From the NCBI RefSeq assembly GCF_000226115.1, contig NC_016459.1:3457501-3521500 (forward strand): a DNA stretch of 64,000 nucleotides, given 5' to 3'. Source of the DNA: Thermothielavioides terrestris NRRL 8126. Its lineage: Eukaryota; Ascomycota; Sordariomycetes; Sordariales; Chaetomiaceae. Under the pieces are notes generated by a model that saw only the letters and a program-made list of their open reading frames with translations, made no database searches and was not told the DNA's origin. A program made the translations under genes and the position numbers. Numbering within the stretch: position 1 is the first letter of the stretch; each line of letters opens with the position of its first letter. Below are positions 48,023 to 60,532 of the stretch, piece after piece.

Positions 48023-49930
48023 ATGGCCGAGATTCTGGGTCTCATCTCATCCATTGGCACAATCGCAGCCGCAGGCTTCAAGATCTCGCGGGCCATTGCG
48101 GCGGTGTGGGACCACTTCGGCGCGGCGAGCGCGAGCGTTCAGGCGATCGCCTCCGACATCAGCATGGTGACCATGATTCTGAGCCAGCTCCGAGACCGGC
48201 TCAGCGCACGCCGGAAAATGGACAGCGCTACGACCGAGATCCTGCAGCACATCGTGTCGCAGTGCAAAGCCGAGCTTGGAGAACTCGAAACAGCTCTCCT
48301 TCCGCTCCTCGCCAACGTCAAGGCCGGTAAGCCGATGAGCACGCGACAGAAGCTACGATGGCTATTCGCAAAGTCCAAGATCTGCAGCCAGCAGGCGGCG
48401 CTGGGGTCGCTCAAGCTGACGCTGTCGCTCTTCGTCCACACGATCCAGCTCTCTGATGGTTACAACGTTGAGTAAGGGCCAGCCCGGCTTCTTTGTTCCT
48501 GTTTTTCTTGTCGCTGACGCAGGTCTTAGAGGCTTGAAAGAGGAAATACTTGATGCTATTTCCCAGACGAAGGACACGAAGACGGCCTTCCTCAATGCCG
48601 AGAGAGTCGACCACGCAGTCGCGGCAGCATTCGATGCCAAGGCCGACGATGGAGGCCGCTCGGACGCCCAGGAAGACACGGGCGGCGTGTCCTCGCCGCC
48701 TACAAACCCGAGCAAGACCCAGACGTCTGGTGGCGAATCGCTCGTCCTTTCACTCCTAAGCACCGGTCGACTTACCAGCAAAATCGACGGCGGGCTCTTG
48801 TCGGCGACTTCGCTGCAGCCGTTCAAGATGTCCGAGCTTGATATAGTCCAGAACCTCACCGATGATTCATTCATAAGGATCGCGACGCACCTAGAGCTAG
48901 AGAAATCCGTGACTACGTTTGCTCTCGCCGCCCTGAGCCGCCAACCGACACAAGACACGGAGGCAACGAGTGATGGAAGTGCCGAATTGATTACGGAAGA
49001 TACCGACAGCGATGATACGTCGGTGGCAGCCAATTTATGTAGTTACAGGAGCTCGCCCGCTCGCTCGCCTGTGCGGCCTCAAAAAGACAGGCGGGACAGC
49101 GGCACTCGGCGGCGGCCAGCACACGTAGGGAACCGCCGGAGAAATTACGACGCAGGAAAGCACAAAAGCGAGTGGCGAGATAACGCGAACGGGGTAGCGG
49201 GCTCCGAGCGGTTGTTTGATGTGCCGCAACCGCCTCCCTCCCGTTTCGGGAGCCGCAAGATGGACTACACGGCCGAATTGTCCGATTTTGACGACTACTT
49301 CGCTCGGGATAGGCGAGAGACTTCCCAAGGCGATTCCAACGATGAAACAGGCCCGGTTACCGTCCGCAGAACGCAAGACGACAGAGCTCCTTCGGAGCTC
49401 GGCCTCCGCAGTTCCCGAATCGCTCTTCTCAGCCGGCGTACGATCAGCACACAATGCAGGCTCAGTCAACAAAAGACCGGGATGCCGAACTAGAGGAACT
49501 GAGAGCCCAACTTGCCCGGTTGCAAGAGCAGGAGCGCAAGAAGCGGGAGGCCGAGGAGCTGGCCGAGTTAAAGCACCGGATACACAGGGAAGCCGAGGAG
49601 ACTCTGCAGCGACGGATGGCAGAGATGCAAAGGGCACAGGAAGAAGCGAAGAGATCGATCGAAAGAGCAAGGAGTGAGATCGAGAGGGCAGCGCGCGAGA
49701 AGTTGGAGGCCGAGATCAAGGCGGAGCAGGAGCGGCAAAGACAGCGGGAAGAGGAGATCAGGCGGATAGAGCGCGAGGCGAGGGAGAAGCTGGCGGGAGA
49801 GGTCAGGGCGGCCGAGGAGCAGAAACTCCCAGAGAAGCAGCTGGAGCTGCAGCGGCTTGAGGAGGAGCTGCGGAGTCGCAAGTCAGAACGTGGAAGCCGG
49901 CGCATCTTGGGGGCTTTGAAGCTCCGCTGA
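48023..49930 (+). CDS. HeLo-like/STAND N-terminal domain protein with coiled-coil tail, frameshifted
   Basis: Start MAEILGLISSIGTIAAAGFK is the typical beginning of the fungal N-terminal domain found on NLR/STAND-type and related proteins (PF17111-like). Exon 1 is 48023-48471. The intron is 48472-48529 (GTAAGG, CTGAC branch point, TTAG acceptor); the CAG at 48520-48522 is only about 4 nt from the branch point and gives the wrong frame. Exon 2 runs from 48530. The domain covers residues 1-150, followed by a disordered, charged middle (to DFDDYFARDRRE). About 150 residues of Glu/Arg/Lys-rich coiled coil, from ELEELRAQLARLQEQE to the stop at 49930, lie in a different frame. The two frames meet at an A run, 49345-49347, where one base appears to be missing. 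As given, translation stops at 49493 (470 residues); the undamaged gene would encode about 616. It is probably cytosolic; the role is unknown. The transporter gene converges on it. Confidence 0.75.
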
Positions 49931-50284
49931 GTCTAACTACCCTTTGGGGGGTAAGCTTCGCTGCGAGCAGTCATGTTACAAATATCCTATATGAATACTT
50001 GGCGTATCAGCAAAGCCATAGGAGAGGAGAGAGCGGTGAGTAGCCCGGTCGATGTCCATACAAATAATCGCCACGATTCACCTGGCCTCTTTCGCACACT
50101 ACGCCCCTCTGAGTGGCAGGTGAAGCAGCGAAAGCGTTAGACCAGAATCGCGGTCTGGGTTCTAATTGTCATTCAAGAGACGCTGCTTCCGGCTATTCAA
50201 TTCTGTACATTCGACACAATTCCTCCCAAGCGATTACAACGCTCTTGACAGGCTGCTTCTTGATGCCCGCAACCCTTCACTCAA
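49931..50284. other. Intergenic region between convergent genes
   Basis: Short 3' spacer between the coiled-coil gene and the transporter gene. No feature is seen. Confidence 0.6.
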
Positions 50285-52126
50285 TCAAATCACCAGGCCC
50301 TTGACTTGCTTGAAATCCTTCACCTTAATATCGCGCCAGACCAGCACCGACACCACCGAGATGACCTGCACCACAGCCGACGCAATGATCATCAGCCGCT
50401 GGGCGTCGCCATAGGCCTGCTGGATGGCAGTGCGCGTGGGCGAGCCCACAGGGTAGGACAGCTGGGTGGTCAGGGATCCGACGATGGCAGGCAGGTCGGC
50501 CTGCGACTCGGGGGGGAGGTGCTGGGCCAGCTTCTGGGGGAACACGCCGTTCCAGATGGCGCCGGCGATGGTGGAGCCGACGGCGCCGCCGACGTTGGAG
50601 AACATGGCCTCGATGGCGAGCACGACGGCGACGTAGTTGTGCGACGTGGCAGCCATGACGGCCATCTGCTCGCAGATGACGAGCGCGCCGCCCGCGACGG
50701 CGATGAAGATCTGGCACATGACGATGTAGCCAACGTTGACGTCGGGCTGGCGGAAGGCGGCCATGAGCGCGACGCCGAGGATCGTCACGGGCACGCCGAA
50801 GTACAGCGCGATCCACTTGAAGCGGCCGGTGACGCGGATGGCGGCGCCGACGACGAGCGACCAAAAGCAGGACCCGATCGAGTAGATGTTGACAATGTAG
50901 CTCGACTTGGTCACGTCGAGCCCGTTGACGACCTGCAGGAAGGATGAGAAGTAGCTGTCCCAGATGTAGAAGGAGACGAACAGCGTGCCGGCCAGCACGC
51001 AGGCGCCCAGAACGGTGCGGTCCATGAGCAGCTCGTAGGGGATGAAGGTCTTGGGCGCGAGGTACTTCTCGAACAGCACGAATGCGACCACCAGCAGGCC
51101 GCCCACGATAATGAACGCAATGATCATGGGCGACTTCCACCCCTCGGCTTGTCTGGCGTACAGGTTGAACGACAGAAGGAACAGGGCCAGACCGGCTGTG
51201 ATCAGGAGGAGGCCGATCACGTCGAACTCGATGGCGTAGTACTTGATCGACTGCAGCCACGTGCGGTTGCTCTCGCGGTCCGTGATGAGGCCTTGCTCGC
51301 GGGCCTTGCGGTAGTTGACGTAGAACAGGGCCAGCAGGGGCGTGCAGATGAAGGGCGTGATGATGGCGAAGGCGCCAAAACCCCAACGGAAGCCCGGCCC
51401 GTTCAGGAAGGCGTCGGCCAGCGGGCCGCCGATCCACACGGTGATGATGTAGGGCGAGTTCACGAAGGCGAACATTAGGGCTCGATTCTTCAAGGCGGAT
51501 GTATCAGCGATGAAGATGGAGATTGAGTAGCTGACGCCGTTGTACCCGACCCAGTAGAACACCTGGCCAGCAGCGTAGGTCTCGACGTTGTTGCACCCCG
51601 CCATCATGGCGAGGCCGATGGTCAGGCAGATCATCATGAAAATGAAGCCGTGTGGGCGGCCCCAAATGTCGAGGATCTTAGCGAGCGGCAGCTTGAACAG
51701 GCCGCCGATGAGGCTCGAGAAGATGGAGGTGGCGGCGGTCAGGGAGTGCTCCTGGAAGGCGCTCGTCACGTAGGGCGTGAGCGAGGTCGACATGCCCTGC
51801 TGCATGGCATCGACGAAGTAGATGCACCAGATGCTGGGCGAGGTCAGCGAGTCGTCGCATGGATTACGGGGAGGCCCTGCAACCACTCACGTCACGTAGG
51901 CGAGGACGATATGCCCCTTGGACCAGACCTTGGTAAAGGCCTCGACATCTCGCACACCCGCCTGTGCGTTCACCGAGATCTCGTCCGAATCATGCTCGGC
52001 ATCGCCGGCAGGGTTGGTGGTGCCGCCGGCCACGTTGGCCTCCTTGTCGGAAGCCTTCACTGGGGGACATTCCTGCTCAGCTACGGGCACCTCCTTGGGG
52101 CGTAGCCAATCCAGAGGCCTCCTCAT
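50285..52126 (-). CDS. Siderophore-iron transporter, MFS family (ARN/SIT type)
   Basis: Exons 52126-51891 and 51833-50285 give 594 residues. The 57-nt intron 51890-51834 has donor GTGAGT, branch point CTGAC and acceptor CAG, and joins LAYV to TIWCIYFVDAMQQGM, the family's first-helix signature. The ATG at 52126 (MRRPLDWLRPKEV) is the first in frame; the frame extends upstream without another ATG. An acidic cytosolic N-terminus of about 70 residues is followed by roughly 14 hydrophobic segments, the usual number for this family. Marks include IWGRPHGF (MFS A-motif region), FYWVGYNGVSYSISIFIADT and FVNSPYIITVWIGGP. Fungal SITs import ferric siderophores by proton symport at the plasma membrane. 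The exact siderophore cannot be read from sequence. Two iron-regulator GATA motifs lie upstream. Confidence 0.93.
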
Positions 52127-52331
52127 GGCGACCGTGTGCGGTTTGGGTGGCTGTGGTTCGAGGTTCGGCCGGTCGCTCTGCAGCAAAACTGGCAGGCGTA
52201 GAACCGTTGTCCGCAGACGCGAATGGTTGCCTAACTACGGTAGACTCGGCAAGAGCAAGAAGGGCAATGGATGGGAAGGAGCAAGGCGGTCGAGAACCAC
52301 GTGGAATGGATCGATTCAAAATAGCAAGTCT

Positions 52332-52340
52332 TTATCAGAT
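52332..52340 (-). promoter_or_regulatory. SreA/SRE1-type GATA site
   Basis: Minus-strand ATCTGATAA, preceded by A, exactly matches the consensus (G/A)ATC(T/A)GATAA of fungal iron-repressor GATA factors. It lies 206-214 bp before the transporter ATG. Confidence 0.7.
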
Positions 52341-52775
52341 TTTCCCTCCTGGTGAAAGACCAAGGTGTCCGCTGGGTTCACACTAGTGGTCGTTGGTGGG
52401 CCCTGCAGACGTGACCTGTACGACGACAATCCGGCACTGAACATCAGAATGGGCATGTCGCCCGACCGTGATGCGTGGTTGATTGGCCAGGCTCTGGCGA
52501 GACCCCATGCAAGGTGACTGTGGGACTCGGGCTGCGGCAGGAAACAGCGGAGACTTTGGCCAACAGGGTGCGTGTCCGGTGTGTTGCGTCCAGTTGGTGT
52601 GCTGGGGAGACCAGGAATTGGCTCACGCGATGTCGCCCACCAAAGGCCAAGGCCAAGGCCCGGACGCCGGGGGGGCCCACCAGTTCAGCCAATCGCCACG
52701 CGAGCGCTCCACTCGCATGCAGGACCAGACAGGGACCGTAGCCAATAAGAATATGAGATGGTTGAACGAAGGAAA

Positions 52776-52794
52776 TTATCAGATCATCTTATCT
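52776..52794 (-). promoter_or_regulatory. SreA/SRE1-type GATA site with adjacent GATA box
   Basis: Minus-strand ATCTGATAA (52784-52776), preceded by G, is a second exact consensus match. AGATAA (52794-52789) lies a few bases away in the same orientation. The pair is about 650 bp before the transporter ATG. Confidence 0.65.
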
Positions 52795-53751
52795 AATCAT
52801 TGATGGATTAGATTTTATTCACGCAGGGCGACCCCCACTCCCACATGGTACCATTTCACGCCCTCGATCCACATGGCTACCGTGCGATATCGGACGCCCA
52901 AGTTTGCCAAATTTACACAAGAACCATGGGGCCTCAGTCCGCGTTATAAGTGACCCGATAGTTAGAGGCGGAAAATAGCGGAATTCCAAGTCCTTGGTGG
53001 GGCTAGCATCGTGGCCGCGGGACTCTGGGAGCGTTTTCTCGGTCACAACACACACTGACCTGGCTGAGATCTAGCCTCGGTCTCCCGAGATGCTCAGACC
53101 AACTGTTGTGACTCCAGCACCAAATTGTCTCTTGCAATTCTGTTTCTGCTATGACACTGAACCCGCTCCACGGCGGTCAGGGCTTGCCAGTTAACCGCCT
53201 CAATTCCAGAGGGAAACCTGGGCATCTTCTTTACGATCTCGCAAGCTATCGCGAGTAATAATGCACAGCAATAGCCGGAGATCAACACAAGTGTTCCAGA
53301 ACCCGGACTAGTTGCAGGGGGCTAGTCTAGTTTTCCTCGCACCCCCACCCCCTCCCCTCTCCCCGCGAGTCAGGCGAGCGTATACACTGCTAGCTCGCTA
53401 ACTGCTAGGCAAGAAGAGTCTTAGCGGGGTTCGATCCTCTTCGCCAAGCTCCGAGAAATTACGAGCACCGAGTCGCAAGTTCAACTACAAGGCGCCTCAT
53501 AGATTATCGCAGAGGAAGCTTCCGGGCTCCTCCTGTCTCTCCTTGGAGTCGGTCCTTCCTCTTTCCATCCTTCCATCACCACTTTTCTGGCCCCAACCCC
53601 CGCGAAGTGTCCGCGCCAAAACCTCTCAATAATCGCCCACCACAACCTGCCTAGGTCCCCTAGGGAATACACTTATCAACCTTGTCTAGCTCCTCAACTC
53701 TGCCGAAGCTCCACATTCGCGCTCCGACCCAAACCGCCGACACTAGGGTAT

Positions 53752-53969
53752 TGACAGAGCTACTGCGCAGGATGGAGACAATGAAGCTATTACGAAGTGC
53801 CTAATACACAGAGATAGTGATCAATGATGGTGTTGTTCGTTATATTAATCAAAGTGTATATAGAAGGGGGCTACTCTAGGCATCTAGATCTGTGGCTCTA
53901 GTAGATCCGAATTACAATAGTACGGCCCGTAGGTACCGAGCCCCTGGTATTAAGGCCCAAGTTCTAATA
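53752..53969 (-). repeat. 3' LTR of copia D
   Basis: 218 bp, same length as the copia B LTRs. In plus-strand reading it starts TGACAGAGCTAC and ends GTTCTAATA. The outer 40 bp next to island 2 keep normal sequence, and RIP transitions increase inward. Confidence 0.9.
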
Positions 53970-56900
53970 TACCCCCCTAGGTCGAGCTACGGCTCTAGCC
54001 TATTTACTACATTTGGCAACCCTAATACTATTGCTATCTAAGTAATCTTTCTAATTCGGTTGTTCTATAGTATTAAGGTTCTTCTATTGCCTAGATCCTT
54101 CTAAGTGCTTACCTATTTCAATTCTATACGCTTAGATTATAAACCGAACCCTCTTCTTAGCTATAGCTACCGGTTTGATCTCTACTTGTTCCTTCTTATA
54201 TGCCTAGTTGGCGTATAGTTCGATTAGGTGCTTAATATCGATTAGGTTGTATTTAGCAACGAACTTCTTATAAGGCTCTAGGTTCAGTGCCTTCGTTAGG
54301 CTATCTACTAGCATTTCCTTAGAGGGTATATATTCCACTTTGATCCTCTTGTTCTATACTTCTTAATATAGTTAATAGTTATAGATATCGATATACTATA
54401 ACTTCGTCTATAGGTTAGCTACTTTAGCTATAATTAGCTAGATTGTCTAGTAGTTATTATACGAAATAGAAAGGTAGTAGTTATCTAGTTTAATCGATAG
54501 CTCCTTTAATAGATACTATAGGAATATACCTTCTTTGGCCGCCTATACTAAGGCGAGAAGTTCTACCTCTATAGTTGACGTAGTAACAATATTCTATTTA
54601 CTAGTACGCTATACGATAAGCCTACTAAATAGTATAATAGTATATCCTTATAAGCTCTTATAGTCGAGGCTATTGTTAGCGAAGCTAGTATCTATAGCTA
54701 CAATTAGGATATCGCTATTGCCTAGTTAGAGCGCTAGGAACTACGTCTTATAGAGGTAATATAGCACTTTATTAGCTACCTTATAGTGTTCTAGACTAGG
54801 GTTCTAATTGAACTATATAAGCTATAACGTTGTAAAGGCAATATCTAGCTAAGTGTTGATAGCTATATATAGGATAGAGCTAATCTTCCTTTGATATAGG
54901 CCTATTAAGCCGCTAGTTACAATCTCTAGGTATAGGAGTAGTTCCTTTATATCTATAGGCGTTTTCTTAGTCTTCTTATCTTATATAAGCTAATAGATCT
55001 TCTTAATATACACCGTCTAGCTAAGCTACACTAGGCGCTTTGCTCGATCGTAGTAGACCTCTATTCTAAGGAACTAATGTAGGTTATCGCCCTCTATAAG
55101 TCTATAATAGGCTTTTAGGCCATTAATCAGTTCTTCTATACGTTTATAGTCTCTTTTATAGTATATAAGGACAATATTATCGATATAGAAGAAGATAATA
55201 ATACCTCTGTTCGTTATAATATAAGGTTCCTAAGGCACTGCTTAGAAGCCTAGGTTTTCTAATATATTAGTCAATGCCCTTTGCTAGAGGAAGGACGACT
55301 ACTATAGGCTATATAAAGCCCTCTTTAGCTTTAATATTATTCTAGGCTTCCAATAGCCCTAGGGCATCTATATAAAGATATCTTTATTGATCTCTATATT
55401 TATAAATACGTTAATCATATTAAACTACTTTAGCTTAAGGTTAAATCGTACTATAGTTGCAAGGACTATTCTAAACGATTGTATAGCTAGCGTTGCTATA
55501 TAGTTCTTTTTTACTAAAGTCTTTTATTGTTAATCGCTATAGACAATAAGTTTCGCCTTGTATTTGACGAGGTGCTCTATTTTATTAAGCTTATAGATAT
55601 ATATTTATATATTGTTAAGGACCTAGTTGCCTTTGACCTAGTCGTTGTTATAGCTAACCTCCTACTAGGATTGTTTAATCTTATAGCTATATAGGTAATT
55701 GCGTTTAGCCTTTAAGAAAAGCTCTCCTAGTAGATGGTCTTTAAGATTTAAATGCTATTTCGGCTTTAGTAGTAGCTACAATTAGTAGATAGTATTTAGC
55801 TTGTTCGCTCGTTTTAGTTAGGCAACCTTCTTATATATAAGCTTTCTTTCTTTTTCCTTCTATTTAGCTAGGTGGGTTATCTTCCTAATTAGGCATTTCG
55901 CTTCTACCTTAGGACCTAGGGTTTTAGTATAGAAGGCTATCTACTATAGTTCGAACTTATACTTAGATTTATTTCTAAGTACATTGAAGGCGCTATCCCT
56001 CTAATTAGAAGACGGTAGTAATAATAGTAATAAGTTAATAAAAGCTACTACTACAAGCGTAGCTAGTAGCATTGGTAGTAGTGTTAGATATAGGAACTTT
56101 AGAAAGGTTCTAGAGGTATTGCCCTTTACTACAATAGTATCTAGGACTTCCTTAGTAATAGTAATTACTTTAGCTTATTTAGTCTCTAATAGTATATCTA
56201 TTGTTATAGTAGGCTCTTCTTCTTCTTCCTCCGCTATAGGTAATAGTTTGTCGTTGCTATTGTAGTTAGTATTATCTATATATCTAGCTTAAAGCTAGTG
56301 CTTTAGCTCTTTAAGGTCTATCTAGGCAAGGCTCTAAGTGATTTCCTCCTTATCGCTAGAGAACATTTGTTTTTTATTAAAGATAATATTGTAGATATAA
56401 ACTACCTAATTAGTAGATAGGTTCTAGATACAATAGATATTCAAAGAGTTGTATCTAACAAAATACCCGACCTATACTCTTGGTTGGAGGCGCTCTAGGC
56501 GCTTTTACTTCTTCTTTATAGTATCTATTATCGCAAACGCCTTATAGCCATAGACCTTTAAATAGCTTTAATATAGCTTATACTCTAATACGTTAAAGCT
56601 ATCTTTAGTAGCTAGAAAGCTATAAAAGCGCTCTAATAGTGTTCTCTATTTAGTAGTTAAACAAGGTGTTCTATTATATAGATATACTGCTACTCTAGTG
56701 ATCTCTAGCTATAGTTGCTATAGCAACTATACGTTGTTGGCCATTGCTCTAGCCTTCTCCTTAATTATATCCCTTAAGCGCTTAGCACTACTATTCTAGG
56801 CAAGGGTATTAGGTATAGAGGGTTTTATCTTAATGCCTTGCTTATACGCCTAGTTAGTAATAATGCTCGCCTAGGTAAACTCGTTGTTATACTCTAGAAC

Positions 56901-58890
56901 TTTGATCTATAGTTTATACTACGTTTTAAGGAATTATATAAGATGTTTAATAGCTACTAAGATACTAGCTACCTTATAGTTGTATAAGTAGTAATCCTAT
57001 ATAAGATCTAAGTAATAGTCTATTGCTAGGAGCAGGTATTTGAAACCCTATTAGCCTTTCTTATAAGGATGAAGGTCTAGAGTAATCCGATCTTCTAAGC
57101 CAAAGTTAAATAGTCTTAGTATTTAGCTAGAGCAGCGTTTTAACTTGCTAAGGCTATAGCTATTATACTTAATAGTCGGGATGCCCTTGATTTAGCCTCC
57201 TCTTAAATAGTTGACAAAGTGTTCTAGCGCTCTAGGGCCTATACAGCTAAGGCGTAGGTGCTACGTTATAGCATTTGCTACGCTCTCTATATACCTTATA
57301 AGGCGTTTAAGCTTCTATATTCTAATTGCAAAGGCTATAGGCGTATAGTCCTCTAATATATACTTAAAGACGTACTATTAGAAAAGTTTAATAGTATATC
57401 CGAGGAGGGAGTGATTATACTACCTAAGAGGGTACTTCGGTACGCTCTATAGGCTATTGTCCTACTAGATCCCTCGCTAATTGAGTTGTTCTAGCGATAC
57501 AATGTTATATACGAAAGTTAGGCAATATACAACGTTGCGTAATATAATAATTGCAATACCCTCGTCGTTCTATAGTTTTATATCTATCTTATTATATTCC
57601 TCGATCTAAATAAGGTGTTCGCTTATCTAGATATAGTCGTTAAGCGCTACTAGTTTAGAAGGCCTTTTGAATCTACTAAGGTGGTTAGCGATATAAATGG
57701 TTGATTCTAAATCTAAAATTACTAAGTTGATTAAAGAATACGATTCTCCTACTTAGTATATTACTTAAATCGCTATAAAGCTCGCTAAGCATTTGCCTAT
57801 AGCTCGCTATATATATCTATAAGCTATTCGATAGCTAAATAGGGCAATGTTGTTCGATCTACTTAGAGGTATAGTATTATTGTTCGATCTATTTAGAGCT
57901 ATACTCGGCTCCTAAGCGGTCTAGTTAGCATTGTACCCTATACTCTAGTATTTAGGAGTAGCGTTTAGCTCCTAGGCGGCCTAATTAGCACTACGCCTAT
58001 TGGTATAATGTTTAGTGCCTTAGCTAGCATTATACCTATTAGTATAATCTTGATCCTAGTGTTCAGTGCCTATATTTTATACTTATTAGTATAATGCTAC
58101 CTAGTTTGATAGCTATAGTGCCTTCGAAGGTTATATCGCCTAAACTATAGCTAGTCAATATAATTTATCGCCTTTATCGCTTTTAAAGTCGTTGTTAAAC
58201 GTAGTTCTAAATCTCTTTATATAGAGCCTATTTACTTTAGCTTATAGAGATGAATCGCTCTTTAAATTCGCTTCTATATGTACCTTGACGTAAGGTCTAG
58301 CCTCCTAGCCCTTTAGTACATTCTCTAGATATAGGTAGTAATATAGCTCAGTTATATAAAAGTAGTTATAGGTATAGTGCTAGGGCGTATCTAGGGACTA
58401 TACTATAGAGATTATAGGTATAGAGGCTATATTGAGCTTCTATTTAGCTTATAATCTTCTACCTTTAGCACCCTTCTTATATAGGCCCTAATAAGTATAG
58501 TCACCTTGTTGTTCTTAGTAGTCAATAGTATTGTTCTCTTTCTTATAGGCTCCGTATATTGTAAAGGAGCCTTTACCAATGTAGCTAGGAGCTTTCTTAA
58601 AGAATAGCTTAGCGCCCTTATAGATCACTATAGCGATATCTCTGAACCTAAGCTTCTTAATCTAATCTATTTAGTTCGTCTAATAGTGTAAGACAAATAT
58701 TAGGATAGGGTTTATAAGGGCCTATATTAGTTTAATAAACTAGATACCTAGATTTATAGCTTTAGTAAGCCTTCAAATAGTCGATTTATCTATTAAGTTC
58801 TTCTACTTAACGATCTACCTTTCAAATTCGATAGCTCTTATATATATATTCCTAGGGTACTTAAGCGTATTAAAGTAGGTTCGAAGGTAT
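53752..58890 (-). mobile_element. Ty1/copia retrotransposon D, same family as copia B, 5'-truncated
   Basis: Minus-strand sister of copia B. Its 3' LTR lies at 53752-53969, next to a polypurine tract read as TACCCCCCTAG on the plus strand. RT motif YIDN is at 55187-55176 (second Asp lost). Integrase lies at about 56500-57300, the gag repeat near 57910-58000, and gag up to 58889. Near 57240 the sequence corresponding to the gypsy B insertion point is uninterrupted, so this copy shows the empty site. Homology to copia B stops at 58889-58890, where the element E LTR begins. The rest of gag and the 5' LTR may lie beyond the window. Confidence 0.9.
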
Positions 58891-59140
58891 TGATATAGGG
58901 CAGGAGGAACAGAGGGGTTATGTGACCTATGTGTCTGTGTATGTAGATTAGATAAGGGTGCCCCGCGCCCTGCGTTGCAGACTTTGCAACGCTAGGCCCG
59001 ATTGGGCAGGCGGGGTACGTATACGTGTTCTGCCCTATAGGTATATATTTCTTAGCATACCGCCGCCTAGATCTTTGATCTACTACTATTATCAATCTAC
59101 ATCTTGTTATTCTATATATCTATAGCACTTCTCTATATTA
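58891..59140 (+). repeat. LTR E1
   Basis: 250 bp, starting TGATATAGGGCAGG and ending CTATATTA (CTATATCA in E2), so the ancestral ends form an 8-bp inverted repeat, TGATATAG/CTATATCA. A GC-rich core at 58960-59016 includes the perfect hairpin GCGTTGCA/TGCAACGC (58972-58979, 58985-58992). Confidence 0.85.
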
Positions 59141-60532
59141 AGTGGTAGCTACGACTTTAAGATTATTGACCTAATTATTCTTTTATTGTTATTAATCGAC
59201 TAGCCTATATAGTAGCCTTGCCGATAATAGTAGCTAGTTGAACCCCTGCTTTCTTTATATAGCGACTTGACGAGGTTAATAGCGTTGAAGGCACTTAATC
59301 TACTTCGAACGACGGTTTAGTTAAAGAACCTCGATCGTATAGCGGTTCTACCGATAGCGATTACGATCTTTAGCTATCGATCGATTAGTCTACATAGTGG
59401 CGATCGCCAATAGCGTCGTCGATAGTAGTAGCTAATCAACTACCTAGTTCTTCTCACGTAGTAGCAACGGCCAATAGCGGTTGGAACACCCTCCTCTTTA
59501 ACCCAACGAACCTTTTATTAAGCCTTCGTTAGCTAGTATTGTATTAATAATATACTTATTCGACTCGACTTCTATAGTTTAAACTAAGGCGATAGTTAAA
59601 ATAGCCGATTATAGCTATAATATTCGTTTTTATACCTCTTCGCTAGCTAAGCAATTTTCTAAGTACAATACTGCTATATCTAAGAAGATCAAGGAGACGT
59701 CATATACTCTATATAAAGGCTTTATTCCTCTAGCTCTAGAGCTATTTGCTCTCTAAGAGTGTACTTATCGTAATATCGATATTAGCTAAGATGATTATAA
59801 CGATATACAACTAGGCGATAAGCTATCCTTCGAAGACGCTTAGAGCGACCTTAAGGAAGCTAAAGACATTCCGAACCTCCTAGAGTATATTAAAGTCGGT
59901 ATTAATTAGCCTTTTGTTAAATAGCTTAGCTAGATTGTCGACGAATACGCTACTTTACTTAAGAGTACTATTACTATAGTTAATTAACTTTAGGCCAACG
60001 TTACTAAGATTCGACCTATACTTATTAGGGTAATAAGCTTTTATAACCGCTTTAAAGACTTACTAGAGGTTATAGGTCAACTCTAGATAGCTACTACTTA
60101 GACTAATAAAGTCGTCTAATAGGTCTAGTATTAGAAGGAGCTCTTTATATAGTATATATATAATATAGATAGCTAGCTAAGCAAGATTGATAACACTATC
60201 GCTTAGTTAGCTACTAAGAACCTATTAGCTAATTTTATATTGGCTAAAGAGCCTTTGCTAGCTACTCCTATATCGACTATAGAGCTATAACTATACGTCC
60301 TTTCGATTTGGAGCCGCTGCTTAGTAGCAACGGTAGCCTCTCTAATAGAGAGCCTCTATACGTCTCCTTTAGTCTAATCTACTTAACTTTATATATAGAC
60401 TACCTTTCCTATCTCTTTAGAGGACGTCGATATCGGTATAGCCTATAACCTAGCTATAGATATACTACCGGTGTATTAAGCCTATATTATATACTCTAAC
60501 AATTTACGTTTAGGCGGCTAGCGCTAGGCTAC

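Larger units (their letters stand above)
52127..53751. other. Intergenic: transporter promoter and flank to copia D
   Basis: Upstream region of the transporter, holding the GATA motifs listed separately. From about 52800 to the copia D LTR I find only short frames without recognisable products. Confidence 0.55.

Noticed and set aside
48520..48522. CAG as acceptor of the coiled-coil gene intron
   Set aside because: It is only about 4 nt after the branch point and leads to an immediate stop with the GTAAGG donor; the TTAG at 48529 restores frame.
50306..51478. Long open frames opposite and in other frames of the transporter gene
   Set aside because: They are Arg/His/Gly/Asp-rich mirror frames of a GC-rich membrane protein gene.
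51891..52186. Transporter start at 52186
   Set aside because: The codon there is TTG; the first in-frame ATG is at 52126.
53372..53446. tRNA-like stretch with a GGTTCGATCC T-loop motif
   Set aside because: The T stem has mismatches, and no acceptable D arm or anticodon stem could be drawn with matching acceptor strands.
58838..59095. Conserved minus-strand ORF in both E LTRs (also 63211-63426)
   Set aside because: Its conservation follows from LTR homology; part of it crosses into copia D, and the composition is not protein-like.
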